In this document: piece by piece, positions 35,400-49,100 of the stretch
Layout of the letters: each line of letters starts with the position of its first letter
Position numbering within the stretch: position 1 is the first letter of the stretch
Assembly: GCF_021018805.1 (NCBI RefSeq)
Contig: NC_086258.1
Coordinates: 15,276,692-15,340,691 of the forward strand
From: Prinia subflava
Taxonomy: Eukaryota; Chordata; Aves; Passeriformes; Cisticolidae
DNA length: 64,000 bases
Direction: 5' to 3'
Position numbers and translations under genes: made by a program
Notes under the pieces: generated by a model
The model's database searches: none
What the model was told of the DNA's origin: nothing
What the model saw: the letters and a program-made list of their open reading frames with translations, nothing else

Positions 35400-36230
35400 A
35401 CCCCTCCCTGACATCCTCCTATTCATTAATCTAAATGAACGGGAAAGCAAATTCTACAAGACAGATTTAGGGACAGAGAACTTCACTGCTTTTTTAAATA
35501 GGACACTTCTAAAATCCGCTTCTCCTTTCAGTATTCAGCTTGAGAGAGACAGTTGTATGTCAGGGGCTCACTGCAGAATAAACAACAATCACACATGAAA
35601 TAATTACCCGCACGGTACATTTTGTAATTGTTTCCTGAAAGTCAGAAGTGTTTGTATTGTTACACAGATCAGGCACTACTGCAGACATTGCAAAACCTGA
35701 CAATTACAGGACCATTACCCGACACAAATCTGCTTTCAACAGCTTGTGATGAGAAAAACATGAAATACGCATTAAACGGATAAAGCAGTAATAGCTAAAA
35801 TGAATATTATAATAGAGATGTTGAGAACATATGCACAACTGCGTGGTACACCTGCTGAGTGCACTACTCAGTCTGCTACCCAGGGCTTTGACATTTATTT
35901 CACAGTAATAATTGAGAAGGCACAAATCTCTCACTGATGGATGCATTTCTCATAAAGGTCCTAGAAAATGTAAGGAGTTTAGAGAATCACTCATCATTAA
36001 AGAGTGACTGTGTAAAATCTTTATTAAATAATAACCCTAACTATAATACAGGTCCATTTCTCACTTCATTAAAGCGAAGCCTGATTAAGTAGAGATTGTA
36101 ATAAGCTGCCTTTGATGTCCATCGAGACAAAAACCTTATTTTTACACATCTCATGGTAAAGTGATAATTTTCTGTTTAATATGACTTATGATTTGGTTCC
36201 TACAAAGGGAAAAGCAGAGCACGCTGCCAT
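35400..36230. promoter_or_regulatory. AT-rich, possibly conserved non-coding block
   Basis: A non-repetitive AT-rich stretch with little CpG and many homeodomain- and GATA-like words (AATTA, GATTAAG, AGATA) and no coding potential. The texture resembles vertebrate conserved non-coding elements, but only an alignment could show it. Confidence 0.25.
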
Positions 36231-37084
36231 GGCTGAGGGAGGGCAGGTGACCATCACTGGCTTCTCCTGGAGGAATGAGGATTAATTTTGGGAGGGACAC
36301 AGGCCTTTAAGTGCTGCATGCCTGCAGCAAGGGTGCAGAGTCTGCATGTCTGCCGGGACAGCAGCTTCTGCTCGGTGCAGCTGCAGCTCAACCGAGTCAG
36401 CACCGCAGAAGAGGAGCTCGCGTGATACATTTTTCCCATCTGAGACCGGAGTTTATTCTCCCGTCATGATTTCAGGCAGCTGAGGAATTTGTGCAGGTTA
36501 GTGACTGCTCAGATGACCACAGACACTGAAATACGCTCCAGGCTTTGTGTAAGGTTTGCAGGAGCAGGCTCTGCACATTGAGACCCTTGAGCATGGCATT
36601 TGTGACCCCATCAACAGCGGACTTGCTGCTTTTCAGAGGAAAACACACACTCATCATGTGCCATAATAGCTGCACCCTGAAAACGGCAGTGTTCCTTCAC
36701 ACCCCGTTTCCACCTTAATTCATCTTGTTTTTTCCTAAATCCCACCCTCCACATGCCACTTGTATTAAGTGTACCTGCAAGTACCTGTGCTCAAGTCCTG
36801 CCCAGGGTTTGAGGATGGAGACAAGTAGCTGTCAATGGACTAAGGTTTTATCCTCATTACCACAGGAGAGAAAAGAGATGGGTACATTGGCAAAAGGACG
36901 CTTGGCACTGCCAGATCCCACAGATCTCCCAAACAAAACCTATTCACGCTGGAAAAGGGCTTGCAGAAGAATGCCAGAGAAAAATATTCGTTATTTGGGT
37001 GATGAGAAGAAGATTGATGAACACATCACTGAGTGCCTAAATCGCAATCGCTGCTGTTCCCCTCCCTGTGCAGGTGGTGAGGCA

Positions 37085-37163
37085 TGGCAGGGAGTTGGAA
37101 CGAGATGATCTTTAAGGTCTCTTCCAACCCAAACCATTCTATGATTCCACGATTCTATGATTG
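37085..37163 (+). mobile_element. CR1 LINE 3' end with ATTCTATG-type tail
   Basis: The plus strand reads GGGAGTTGGAACGAGATGAT, then CTTTAAGGTCTCTTCCAACC and CAAACCATTCTATGATT, and ends in imperfect repeats (ATTCCACG, ATTCTATG, ATTG). This is the diagnostic 3' end of chicken-repeat-1 LINEs and the best evidence that the genome is avian (or another sauropsid). The copy is heavily 5'-truncated, as is usual. Confidence 0.9.
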
Positions 37164-40100
37164 CCAGTAGCACCCAGAGTGTCTGCAGAATCCAGGGGCT
37201 CCTGGCCAGGAGCAGGGCAGGATCACTGGCAGAGTTTATGGCAGAGAAACCTGCTGATCTGGTACAAAGCACTGCAATTTCTCTGGAGCACTTCTGAACA
37301 AAGGCTGGCACCTCCTCTGCTGTTCCAGAGGCAGAATCCTTCCTCTGCCTCTCACTAAGGCATCGCTCACAGGCGAGTCACCCTAATGACAAGAAACTGG
37401 AGCTGAAATGTGAAGAACAGAGACTAATTAATAATGAAGATAATGAGATCACCAGAATATATATACACCAAACCTGCATCTTAATTATCTCATGAAAATT
37501 GGCAACTCCAATCATGCTTCAAAAGCCTTTAATCATGCTCTCTCTGATGAATATTGGTGGGTATTTTACAGACTTATGTAAAAATACCTTTTGTGGGGGT
37601 TTTTCCCTTACAATAAGAGCCGGCCAAGTTACTACTGCGTGTAACTGCTCTGCTCCAAAATGAGATATCGCAGACTTGTAATTACAGCTGGTCTGATCTT
37701 CATCTCATCTACTCTCATCTTATTTCTGAGTGCTTCCTTTGAAGGAAATGAAGTAAGACTGGCGTGAGTTACTGCAGTATTATTATGAATCCCTTTTATT
37801 ATGACAGAACAAACCAAGAACGATCCCTAATTAAGGCAGTTTCTGCCAAAACACAGGGAGCGTACAGTCCCTGCCCCAAAGACCTTGCAATCAGAACAGG
37901 CCAAGACACTTTGAGGCAGGGAAAAGAGGACAGATTGAACTTGCTCCCAACTACAGCTTGTTCCCATGACTGAAGGGGAAGTCAGGAGGAGGCTGAGATA
38001 GGGTGAACACAGGACAAATGTAGAGCAGGGGAGCTGAAGATGGCAGAGGGGGCAGAAACAGGCTGCATTTACATCTGGCAGAGCCTTTCCAGAACTTTCT
38101 GCAGCTTCTTCCCTGCCCTCCCCATCCCTTCATCCCTGAACAGGGTGAGGAGGTCATCTCCAAACTACAGCTGCAGGGGAACTCTGTTCTGGGTGCAGCA
38201 GGCACAGCTCAACCCCTGCTCCCACTCCCAATAAACAAAACCCCAAATGCCTGCAGAGAGGCTTATTTTAGTAACTAAAGAAGCAGCAATTCAGACTCTG
38301 CACCACGGGGGTCTGCTCTGCCCATGACCTTGCAAGCAGAGCGCTTGCTTGTGTCCCGTCCCCAGGAACAGGGCGGGCAGCCAGGCACATCAAACAGCTC
38401 CGGTCAAGTGCAGGGCTCGCCCGGGAAGGTCTCTGTGCAAGATGAGAGCACCGAGGCAGCTCGGGGCTGGCTGGGGGCCCAGCAGCATCCCTTCCTTGGG
38501 CCTGTAATGAAGCTGCACTCTGTGACATGCAATTACAGCATGGAGACACTTCAGGGGACTCACCCACTGCTCTCTCCAGAGATGAGCTTCTTGTAACCTC
38601 TCTGCCATCAGTAGGTTGTACTTTGGGTGCTTAATGAGGCGTTTGGAGGGATTTTCCAAAACCCCTCGTGAGGGACAAGTAGTCAAGAGCTGCAAGTGCA
38701 AAGGCCAGATAATGGCACAGGATACACATTCCCCTCTGAAAAGCAGTTTATACTTTGTTCATCATTGCAACTGTACCATTAGGTTTTTCATGTTAAGCTC
38801 TGAAGGCATGTCATAATCGTAGCTGTGAATCCATGATTAAAGCACCTTTGTCAAAAGCATTACAAAAATATCTGTATTTTTGTAGACAGACACAAAATCT
38901 ATCCTATTTAACCTTTGTCAAAATACCCAGTAACAAAAAAATAAACCAGAACAGCATGAGCAAATTCAAGTGAAAAACAAGTAGCCTCTCCTCTAGAAAT
39001 GGGCTGGGAGGACTCTGCAGATTGAGGGCATGGACACATTCACTTTCCTGACCAGAGCATAGAAAGGGAAATGTGAGCACCCCTCAGCCACCTTGGAGCT
39101 TAAACCAAGGTGGAGCCAAGGGGCTCCATATTGCACCACAAAGCTGGAATCACATTTACTCAGCTGTCTCCACTGTGGCTGTAGGCACAGGAGGCTTCAG
39201 TGCATTTTTTTCTGGCCAAGCAAGAGCTCAGGTGAGCCTGGAGCTGCAGGTGGAGCAGGGGCTCTGACAGCTCTTCTGACACACCAATCTGCTGGATTAT
39301 GCTTTGCATGTTCTGTAGAAGACAGGCTGCTGCCAGAAGAGCTTTTTGGTAGCTTCAGCTCTGAGCATGTTTTCACGACATGTTTTTAAGCTTTTAGTCC
39401 CTTCTCTGTGTAAGATAACTTGTTCACAGAGGAAAGGAAAAGAATCAGTTGGCCAGGATGAGAATAATTCATGCTCACCAGGGGCTAGTATTTCTCTCAT
39501 GGCACACAGCAAGGCTGCAGAACAGAACATCCAAAAGCAAGGACAAACCTGCACTGAGCTCATGGGTGCAACTTCACTTTGGTCCTATGGCTCGTTTGCA
39601 TTAACACATCTCTTTAATCACAATTACACACTACTTCCCACTAGTCTGGATGTGTTCAGGACTCTGACTGGCTGGTGCTTGGCTTATCAGCAACTATTCA
39701 ATATCTGCTTTAGTCTCTTGATCAAAGTGCAGCTTCATGTCTTATTTATGGCTACTACTAACAGCCAGCTCCGCAGACAGAACTATTTATTTCCCCCCAA
39801 GCTTTTCTGTGGTGTTCATCACTCTGACATCTGAGTGCTCTGCAACGATTAATTTATCTTCATAAAGTCTCTTCAAAATGAGAGAAGATGGTATTCCCAT
39901 TTTACAGATCAGGAGCTGCCGCACAGACAGATTGAGGTCAAACATTTCCACTCATGATAGGTCCTAGTATGAAATGTCTCAGATCTAAATTTTTTTAGAT
40001 ACCTTCAAATATAATGCCAAAAAAAAATGAAAACAAACCAACTTCAGATTTGTATGTTCAAACAAAATTCTGACTGGCTTCTTAGAAAGTCAGGTACAAG

Positions 40101-43100
40101 AACAGGAGAGGATTAGGGACTGTAAATGTTGGTTACCAGGAAGAAGGATGAAAACTTTCTGACCACCAGTCTCAGGGACACTGAAAACCAGTACAGATAA
40201 CCCATGTGAATGTAAAATGCATTATGAGCCTTTAAAGAAGCAGCAAAGAGTACCTTAAAAAACTGAACACATAGGATGTCCTCAACAGTTTAGGACACAG
40301 GACTAGATGCTGAGAGCACAGCTTAAGGTAGGAAGAATTGCAGGTTCTGTCCACTTCTTGGCCCATTGAGCATGGAAAAAACAGAAAGCTTTGTAGTGTA
40401 GAAGACCACCCTGGAAAGGAAAGCCTTTGTTTTATCACTGTGTTAAAAGCATCTGTAGATCAAATGTGCCAGTATCACTTTACAGCATGAAAATGCCGCC
40501 CAGGGGACTCTCAAGACTCATCTTTTCAAACGCTGATACCTCTTTGTCAGTTTTAATAAAAGACAGCTACAAAAACAAAGTGGGCCATGTGGTCTCAGTG
40601 AAGCAGAGACCGTGGCAATCAATAACAGAAACAATCTGCACTTACTCTCTGGGAGAATTTGCTTTTAGCAGCAACATCTCTATAATAAGACATCACTCAA
40701 GAGCTCCCTTCAATTTTTCTTGGGACAATGAGCCCACTGTGCCCAAAGCACATCTGTGCTTATGGAAATTTGCAAACCAGGACAGTGTTTAGACTGACAA
40801 CTTGACCATGCACCATATGATGATAGATCACAGCTTGCAGGATGTTTGATCCTTCCTCTTCTGCCCTCAAATGGGCAGTCTTATATCTCAAAAGAAAACA
40901 TCTCTGTCAAAATGTTGACTTTTAATGCAACATAGACATTAGTTCCTGCTTCGCCTCATGATCTCTTTCACAGAAGGCCTCAGAAGTGCTCTCAGGTCTG
41001 CCCAAAACAAGGTCCTGTCTCCAACCCTGTTTTGTAGCAGATGAATGAGGTTAGGAAAGACAACAAAACCTGGGGAGAAGAGGGACATGGAAGTTAAAAG
41101 AAAGCCTTTTTCATTTGTTATCTCTGAAAGACACCAAACTGTGCCACAGGAAATGCTTTTTAGTTGAGAATCGTGATACATCTCAGGCCCCAGACTGCGT
41201 AGGATTTAGATATCTACATTACATTGCAGATCAAAGCTTCATTTGTTTGGAAAATTGCATCTGAGACCATTAACCTTTTCTGTCTTAACAATCCAGCACC
41301 ATCTTCATGTAGCACATACCTAGTGATAGGACTCCAGAAACAGCTGGTCACCTATCCCAGTGCCACCAGTACAGGAACCGGCTGTCACCAGAGAAAAAAC
41401 ACCCACGGGCAGGGGGTGGCCTTGGCTTAGCCCCTGGCACTGGCAGCTGTGGTGTCCCCATCCAGGCTGAGGGGAGAGTTGTTTGTCAGAGGGATGAGAA
41501 GGTTGCAAAGTGCAGGAGCTGAGCTGTTTGCTGTGTTTGGCCATTCCCACCAGGTCAAGGTGTGGCTCTGCTGTCTCACAGTGACCTGTGACCTCCCCAG
41601 CGCCAGCACTGACCCCTGCAGGGCCTTCCCTGCCAGCTGAGCTTCATCCTCCTGTCACCTGTGGCCGTCTGGTGACAGCAGAGTGACAGACCCCAGCCCC
41701 TGCAGTCCCGGGGTCTCCATGGATACAGGAGAGAGGTGAACTGCTCTGGCTCCTGTGGCTCTGCACGTCAGTGACATTGTGGCACTTGGCTGCTGTGTCC
41801 CTTATCTTTCACTTTTGGCTCTTTGCTTCACCAAATGAGGAACCAGATGTTTCCAGTTCCCTCTGACAGAGAGACACTGCCACAGTGGTGAGCAGGGAGC
41901 TGGACTGTCAGGCCAAACCTGTTTCAGTAAGTAATGTTCACAAAATTGTTTCAGTCCAAGCTGCAGCTGCAGCAAATTTGTACATGCCTGGTTCAGGATT
42001 ACTTTTGGGTTTAGGATCTTGGATCATGCAGAACATCAGGAATGGGCTCAATCAGCAGTTCTATCCAGAAACAGAATTCTCATGCTTGGATATGGTTAAA
42101 AAATAGCAACCACTAAAATATTAATGTACAGATGGAAAACCCCCACTACTTCCTGTGAGTATTTCCTATAAAGCATTTCAGAGGCATGGTTGGATATCAC
42201 AAAGGGAAGTCCAATCTCAGTAAGAAACATACAAATTTTAATTTAAAAGTTACACAGGGACAGTCTTATCATCTGCAACATGAATTCTAGTCTTTACAAC
42301 TCAGTGCAGGCATCAAAATCATCCAATATCCAACCTGGGCCATCCCTGGCACATCACCTTTGTGATTTGTGGCTCCTATTCATCACCCATCTCCATTCAT
42401 ATTGAAATTTAGCAAGCCAAGTACTTCCATGGGTTCTGTACTGCAGCAGCAAGAGACAGCAAGTCAATTTTCTGTGGCACCAGAAAATGACAACTCAGTG
42501 CTTTCCATGACATCTTGTTTTGGTGGATTTTAATCTTTTCATTTTAAACCTTGAGAGACAGGAGCTGCTGTAGCCACTGCTGGTTTGAGGCTCTTTTTTG
42601 CAGCTCACAGATATTTAGTAAGCAGAAGTTCAGTGGGGACAGAGAAAGGAAACATGATTTTTGCATGGTGAAAGCGGTGCTTTGGAAAAAGCTTCCACAA
42701 CTCCAGTGAGACAAAAACAGAGAATAAAAGAGAAAAGATAAATTTTTTTATCAAACCTTACAAGCAGAATTCCACCCTCTTCCTCCACGCCACCCTTGCC
42801 CAGTCAGAGCCCTCAGTATTTTGTTCTGGTCTGAGCCAAGACCCAGATTTGAGGCTCCCAGGGCACAGCACTGTACAGAGATCAGCTGGCTGTGCTGGAG
42901 TTAACAGAGTTCAGTGAGCATTGAGAGAGTGAGAGCAGAGGGGATTTACCTAGAAATGGAGCATCTGTGAACCACCAGTTGTTCATAGGGACTAATGGAC
43001 TTGCCTTGCTCCCCAGGTATTTTCACTTCAAAGGTACATAAAAACGCTTAGAGAACTCTGTCTTGATACATCAGCAAACAGCCCTACAACGACTTTGACA

Positions 43101-46100
43101 AACTAACCGCTGATGTAGATGAGAAAGCAACAGGGATTTTTCTTGTACAGTCATTTTGTGTTGTGCCCTTTCCTCTGGCCCAGCCAGCTCGAGACAGAGC
43201 CTCTCAGGACACAGAATCCCCAAGATCCCAGACCATAAGACATAAAAACATTTCTGTGCACTGATTGCCTCCTCACAATAACCTCATTATCACAGCTGTC
43301 AGTCACCAGGACAAACCACTGATAAGGGATTCTCACCCTCAAATGCACTTGCTGCCTGGAACAACACACGGGATGGCAGCTTCAGCACCACCACAGGCTC
43401 CTCCAGGCCACAGCAGAACAAAGTGTCCTGTCCCTCCTCTGCAAGGGACTGGAGGGGTCACAAAGGGATTCCCTTTGCCTCTGTCACACCTCTGGGGCTG
43501 GCTCAGTGTGGAGTTGTTCAGCCCCTTCAATTCCACACTTCGCCAGCACTCACAGGGAGATAATTGTTTATATCTTCCAGATTTATATCCCACAATGGTG
43601 ACATCCTGTGATCAGGCTGGAAAATCTAAGGGCCATATTTCTTACAGATTTCCCAGCACATAAATCTTGTATCCATGTGCTATCCTAAGTGGCTATCCAA
43701 ACCCCCATCATTAATCATTCACCTGGTACATGATCTCCCGATTTTATCCAAGTCCTTGATGTACTGATAAGGGGTGCTACAGTCCTGACCATGCCAACAT
43801 GAGGCTGGATCACTCAAATCCAGTTCTGACCTCAATATTCCCCAGCCACTGCTCAATACAGTGGTGTTACAGTGAGAATTTGGTCATGATTTATAAACCT
43901 CAGTAAGTAAAACTTTTTAAACAAATTTCAGAAAAATGCTGTTAACATTTTAAAGTGAGCAAAAAATCTTTCCCAAGGCAAGAATTTTCAAAAACTTACC
44001 CTGAACACACATTGCTTGAGCCAGACATTTTAACAGATGGACTTGGAGAGCTTTTTTAATATTGGCTATTAATAAGTGCAAATGTTCACAATGACAAATG
44101 CAATGTATTTTTAGTCTGTACTGGGACAGTAGCCTGGTCTTCATCAGCACTTTTTGTCAAACTTTCCTCTTTGACACAAACCCCACCTGTGAGCCTGAAC
44201 ATCAGGCACACAATCATGTTTCACAGTAAGCTCTGTAAACACTCACACTGCTCTGACTGCCTGCCAGGTGTGTGTGTGCTTCCACCTTGTCTTATTTCTC
44301 TCCCAGCACTCAGGAATGTTCTTATACCTGGGATTACTCAGTGACTGTAGCTTAGTTAACCTGGAATTATCCAGTGTAAATCAACTCAGCATCAGGCTCT
44401 GCTGCTGAAATGAATGGATTAACTCATGATACAGTTAAGTAGGAGGACCAGGCTCTGTACCATAAACATCACAAATGCAAATGTCTTTCATAAAGTCAAT
44501 TCTTTTGTTGTTATTTTTCAGAGCATACACTGGGCAGCAGTGAGGAGGGAAGGGGTGGCTGTGAGCCATTGTCCTCAGCAGCACATGTCCAGGGTGCCAG
44601 TCACCTTCTGCCCTTGCTGTGTCTTTGATTCCCAGCTCCAAACCTGCGGCACAGCTACACCCAAATCCCAGCACCCTGAGCCGCCCTTGCCATGCTGGCT
44701 GCAAGCAATGCAAATATTTTGGATCTGATTCCTGTGGCCTTTTCCCTGGGTGACACACACAGTCTTAATGGTTCCCAAAAGTACACTGTGGTGAACATAA
44801 ATTGCGATAAGTTTGACAAATGCCAGCTGACGTAAAATGGACCCATTGTGAGTGTTTAACTGGAGGCGGTCAGAAATCCATGTCTCAAGTTTGTGGTTTC
44901 TTCTGGGATCATTGCAATAATTTCTACATACCACAGGTTTATTCCAACAGAGGATAATTTTTAGATAGAGAGCACCAGGAAGGACAGGAGGAAACCTGGG
45001 TTATTGTAGAGGGAGCTTGCACAGGTGGCTCGGTGCTGCCCACCTGCAATGCTGCTGTTTTGTGAACAAACAGCTTCACTCATTTCCCCAAACCCCCCAG
45101 GAGAAGCTGTTCTCACTCACCGGCCTTTGGGAGGTGCTGTCGGTGCTGCAAGGCAGACACGGAACAAGGAACAAAGTTCCAGGGCAGCTCAGCTGGGACA
45201 CCATCAGTGTAATTCCCCAACACCCGCATGAAGAGTGGCCACTGCCATTTCACTGCAAAGAAATCTGGCAGACAGAGGCTGTGCCTTTGACGGTGGTCAG
45301 ACACCCACTCGCCACCCTTTAATTGCTCCTGTTGCATATTTGTGTGATAAAAGCTCAAAGAAGCACAGGCTTTGCTGAACAACAGGAATACAGCCTAGGT
45401 GGTCTCCAGCCCTAAAACTACTTCCAAGTGACTTCAAGCTCAGACAAGAAAAGTGATAAAGTCGGGACTTGGATGCTTCTTTCCCCATTCTTGCAATGCC
45501 ACCCCCAGGACCCAGTGCAGTACCCTGCTAAGACAGATGCTGCACAGGACTAGAATCCCCCTCATCCTGGAAACATTTTCCTCAAATATTCAGCTCCACT
45601 CCTTCCCTCCTCCCTGAGCAACAGGCAACAGTGGGGTGAGAGTATTTCACAATCAATTTTCTGCTGTGGCAGAGATGATGCATTTCCTTCTACATCTGTG
45701 CTTTTGTTCACAAATGATTGAGCCCTGGGCAGCGACCTGGAGTTTCAGCAGTGCTCTGGCTCCCCAGCACACAGGATGCAGCTATTTGTGAGGCTGCTTC
45801 ACTGGATCAATGGTCTCTCCTTCCCAAGTCATGCTGCCATTTTATCATTAAATCACTATTAATATCAAAACTGGAGGTCTCCCCAAGCCCTGAATGAAGT
45901 CCATCACAGAGCTCCCCAGCTGAAATCAATATTCCAGCTGCTGCTCCTGGGAAAACCAACGTGGTTTTTTGACATCCAATACTAAAAGAAGCTGGCCACC
46001 AGATAAAAGCAGCCCACAGTGACCCAGTGAGCACCAGCACTTTTGCTCAAGCCTGTCTAAAATCTACTGACATCAGTAGCAAACTTCCTTTTGATAAAGA

Positions 46101-49100
46101 CACATTTGGCATTAGCCCTCACCTTCCCCCCCATTCAGTTATACTCACTCATGTTGGGTCCCAGCTACACTTCATGAACAGCTCTGTGGCTTTTCTGCTG
46201 CTGCACCCTGCCTGGAGACAGTGCTGATCCCATGAGCGCCTCCAGGCAGGCCCAGGCTTTCCAAGGCCAAAAGACCAACCCTCCCCTCAGTGCCTTCTGC
46301 CAAGTGCAACTGCCTTTCTGCACCCCGAACTCAGAACCATGCACCAGACCCGGGGGATTGTCCTCTGAGGCTGCAGACACTGCAGGGACTCACCTGGGAA
46401 CACCCCAAAGGCTCCACAGGCTCCTCTCAAGACAGTTATTGGATTACTGCTTCTGGCTCAATGCTTTGTGCTTTAGGCTCTGCCAGCCGGCTTTAATCAG
46501 CTGGTAATGTGACACTTCCTTCTGTAAAGACCTGAGATCTACTTCCCTGGCAGCATGCCTTTTCCTCCAGGAGGGCAGCCTGCATCACTGATTTCTCACG
46601 TGCTGGGACAGGGAGATGAAGAAAAAAAAATTATCATGGCAGTTGTAATTTCCACATACACCTGACAGGACATCCTGCTCAAAAAGGATATCTCAAGGAG
46701 CTCTTGAGGTTGGCTCTTTTCAGCTTCAGACAGCAGGAGAGACTGAGCTCAAAACTCTTGACTTACTCCAAATTCCCACTGGGTTTAAGTGCTTGAGGTG
46801 ATTAAGGAATGAGAAGTGAATCTCAAAAGAAATCAGAGGTGACACAACAAACTGTGGATACAAATTTGAGCAGAGATGCACTGCAAAAGAGATGTTACCT
46901 ACTACTCCAGGAAGTTTACTGAATAACCTACCTTAGGAGATTTCTAGAGACAGGACTGGGGCTCAGATCTGGGACATCCTAACTGCCTCCAATTCTTAAT
47001 TGCTTTACTTTACATGTAGCTTTCTTGTCTCCTCATCCAACTCCCATCTTTCACCATCTTTCCACTCTTTTGCTAAGCCACATTTAGCAAGCAAATGTCA
47101 CAGGAAAAAAGCCCACCAAGGTGGTCCCTCCATAGCCATATGTGATCTTCACTTTGAAAAGTGTTACAAAACATCCTGAGTGAAATATTTACTCAGATAA
47201 AAACTTGGACACCACCATCTCACCTGGATGCACTGGCACCTCCTCCTCCAGGAGCAGCTGAAAGCACCTCCTGCCCCTCTTTTTATCCAGCAGACAACAG
47301 GATAAACATTTCTGGACAGTCTCTTAGGCTGCATGTGACCAGGCAAAGGCAGTCTTGTTATCTCCAGCATGCAAAATCTGTTGTCACTGCTTGCTATAAA
47401 AAAGCTTTAGTTGGGCATGAATGAAAGGCAATGACTAAAACATTGTATGAAATTGATTTAATAAGGTTCAATGATTGAAACAGGAAAGATTTTCCTTGAC
47501 AAATTGTTACAGGCCAGATTCAGCCTTCTGTGACCAGCTCTGCTGTCAGTCTAATTGAAATTTGTGCAGTAAAGGGGCAACAGCCTTTGCTCTCAATTAA
47601 CTCTGAAGAAAAGTAGAAATCTTTTCAATCCTTCTGAATTATCAGCCCTTCTTTCATCTGTTTGGGTTGGGTTTTTTTCCTGTGTATTTATACAGCTATA
47701 AAGAATATTTGGGGATACCATAATTTACAACCATAAATTAGGACCATGTATTAAATTGCTTTAAAAGCTAAGATTAGAAAACAGGAGAAAAGTGGTGTTT
47801 TATTTTGAGGGAGGAGGTAGCAATTGGCTACAAATACCCACGGTAAGGGCTGCATCTAATCCTTAGCTCATCCTGTCACACACTTCTGGCTGCAGATTGA
47901 TTTGGATGTATCGAGTGTTTCCTAGATTTTGGTTACAGATATAAAAAATCCAATTTTGCCACTCTTGATTATACTGACCAGCACATCCTTTGGAATTACT
48001 CCTTAAGGCTTAACTGAATTTTGTTTGTGAGGAAAAATAACATATGGTGGTAAATGAATCCTTGAATCTAGATACAACAAAATTTAGGGCCAGCCACACC
48101 CTGGATTAGGTCTGTTTTATATGAGCTAAAGATACTCCCAGGTACCTTTGACATGCTGCTGACCCCTGCCTGGCTGAAAGCAATATATGTGTGCAGTTAC
48201 CCAGATGGGGATCCCAGCATCTTGAGCAAGCACGAGGCATTATTTGGGCTCCAGGGAGAAGCAGCCACTGAAGCTGCAGGCAGCTTTATGTGAGAATCTC
48301 CTTCTCAGGAAAATATCCTTATTAATAAAACAGTAGGGAATGCAGAAAAGCAGATTTATCTCAGGGTAAAATGCTTCTCTGGGAGTTCCCCGAGGAGTCA
48401 GTAGCAGCTTGCTATGGAACTAACACAGCTTTTACTGCCGCAGCCATGTGAATGAGAAATATTTCTGTGTGAGGAGCAGTTAACAGAGGCACAAGGCAGA
48501 AAAGCTGGGCAAGCAGAACCAGTGCCTTGAGTAACAAAACCCACAGCTACTGGAAAACCTCCTGGAAGGTTCTGAGTATGAAACAATCCATGACCTAATT
48601 AGGTGGCACTGTTACTGAAGAATAGAGGAAGAACAGAAAGAAAGCAGGGGGAAGATTAAGGCAAAAGAGACAGAGAGTCCTTAATGCTCAGGAGATGAGT
48701 CCAAGATGGGGCTGACCAACCCCAATGCTTTATTTAACACACACAAACACTCCGTGAGGGAGGAGGAGGCACAGATGAAAGGAGACTTGCTCCATGCTCA
48801 CAGAAAGTCTCCTCATGGAGCACATTTTATACACTGACTCTGAGCGACCTTGTAGGAAACAAGTATCACAGTGAACTGGGCCACAACATGATATGGATGT
48901 GATCTAATCTGCATCTTTCCCACAATGATTCTCCATCAGCCATGGCAGAAGCACAGCTCGGAGGCAAACTGGCACCTCTGAGCCAGCCAGAGCACAGTTA
49001 CTTGGGTGACACAAAGCAGTTCCCTGCAGGAACAGGCTCAGCAATGCCAAAGCTGCACCAAACCCTCGAGGCCATCACACAAGGCTGCAGGGGAGTCACC

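Noticed and set aside
35204..35434. CpG patch as the missing EF-hand exon
   Set aside because: Neither strand encodes an EF-hand loop (D-x-D/N-x-x-G pattern) or the human N-terminal words.
44575..44934. A 119-codon minus-strand ORF in non-coding DNA
   Set aside because: No domain, signal or similarity that I can recognise, and no flanking splice or promoter evidence.
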